Positions 63,909 to 64,000 of a stretch of 64,000 nt of DNA are shown one piece after another. The notes under the pieces were generated by a model that had not been told where the DNA came from, did not search any database, and saw nothing but the letters and a program-made list of their open reading frames with translations. Origin of the DNA: Hemicentrotus pulcherrimus (taxonomy: Eukaryota; Echinodermata; Echinoidea; Camarodonta; Strongylocentrotidae); the NCBI GenBank assembly GCA_003118195.1, contig BEXV01000551.1, positions 117,388-181,387 of the forward strand. The letters are read 5' to 3'. The position numbers and the translations under genes were made by a program. Within the stretch, counting starts at the first letter, position 1. Every line of letters starts with the position of its first letter.

Positions 63909-64000
63909 GTAAGGTTTGATGATGATAATGGGGATTTGATGATGATGATGAAGATAATTTTGAGGATGATCATGATGACGATGGTGATTACAATGATGAT
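63909..64000 (+). other. start of next intron with GATGAT repeat
   Basis: After the donor comes an impure GATGAT trinucleotide-type repeat that runs to the window end. Confidence 0.85.

Larger units (their letters stand above)
59414..61856 (+). other. intron 31 with gap and local duplications
   Basis: A tandem duplicate of the exon 31 end (59600-59665), an N gap (60106-60348), a diverged copy of 59456-59545 after the gap (60368-60445), and a SINE dimer (60865-61250). Confidence 0.75.

Noticed and set aside
60922..61140. tRNA genes suggested by A and B boxes
   Set aside because: No matching acceptor or anticodon stems, and a SINE-type tail follows.

Overview
The window is AT-rich, intron-dominated metazoan DNA. 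It holds the middle of one large plus-strand gene, cut off at both window ends. The spliced reading encodes a p190 RhoGAP (the invertebrate counterpart of vertebrate ARHGAP35/ARHGAP5). I can trace 34 exons from 23 to 63908. They give 1219 whole codons without a stop, and every junction is AG/GT with matching phase. tRNA-derived SINEs, many short foldback elements and scattered tacatgta words suggest a marine deuterostome, probably an echinoderm such as a sea urchin. The taxon is inferred, not proven.

Layout. Exons 1-7 (23-10372) encode the two catalytically dead GTPase-like domains (pG1, pG2); they recall the vertebrate protein in order and in motifs such as CGDPF and HGYILVY. Exon 8 (11172-11212) opens a long, probably disordered linker. 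From 14533 to 52149 lie 20 consecutive small exons, all phase 1-1 and together 510 codons. Most carry one tyrosine in a short cassette of the form (L/A)-Y-(G/A)-x-(V/E/F) followed by a basic, Pro-rich tail. Exons 29-33 return to linker found in vertebrate p190: PPPIAPKP, a YxxPxD site in exon 30 like the vertebrate p120RasGAP-binding site, and a polybasic stretch. Exon 34 (63773-63908) starts the RhoGAP domain, which continues beyond the window. The FF domains and N-terminal GTPase domain should lie upstream.

The most notable feature is the tyrosine-cassette array. It looks like tandem exon duplication: exons 15-17 are near copies and exon 13 has three broken copies upstream. One further cassette (49902-49960) lost its acceptor, reading frame and donor, the last through a MITE insertion. 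Because every array exon is symmetric, any subset could be skipped without a frameshift, so the number of candidate Src-type phosphorylation sites could vary by splicing. That regulatory role is inference.

The introns hold several families of inverted-repeat elements, tRNA-derived SINEs, pyrimidine-rich arrays and many diverged tandem repeats. Some touch splice sites: a 41-bp minisatellite runs into the acceptor of exon 29, and a MITE remnant forms most of the 3' intron end before exon 19. Two N gaps (33669-33992, 60106-60348) interrupt the sequence. I see no second protein-coding gene, no real tRNA or rRNA gene, and no CRISPR array.
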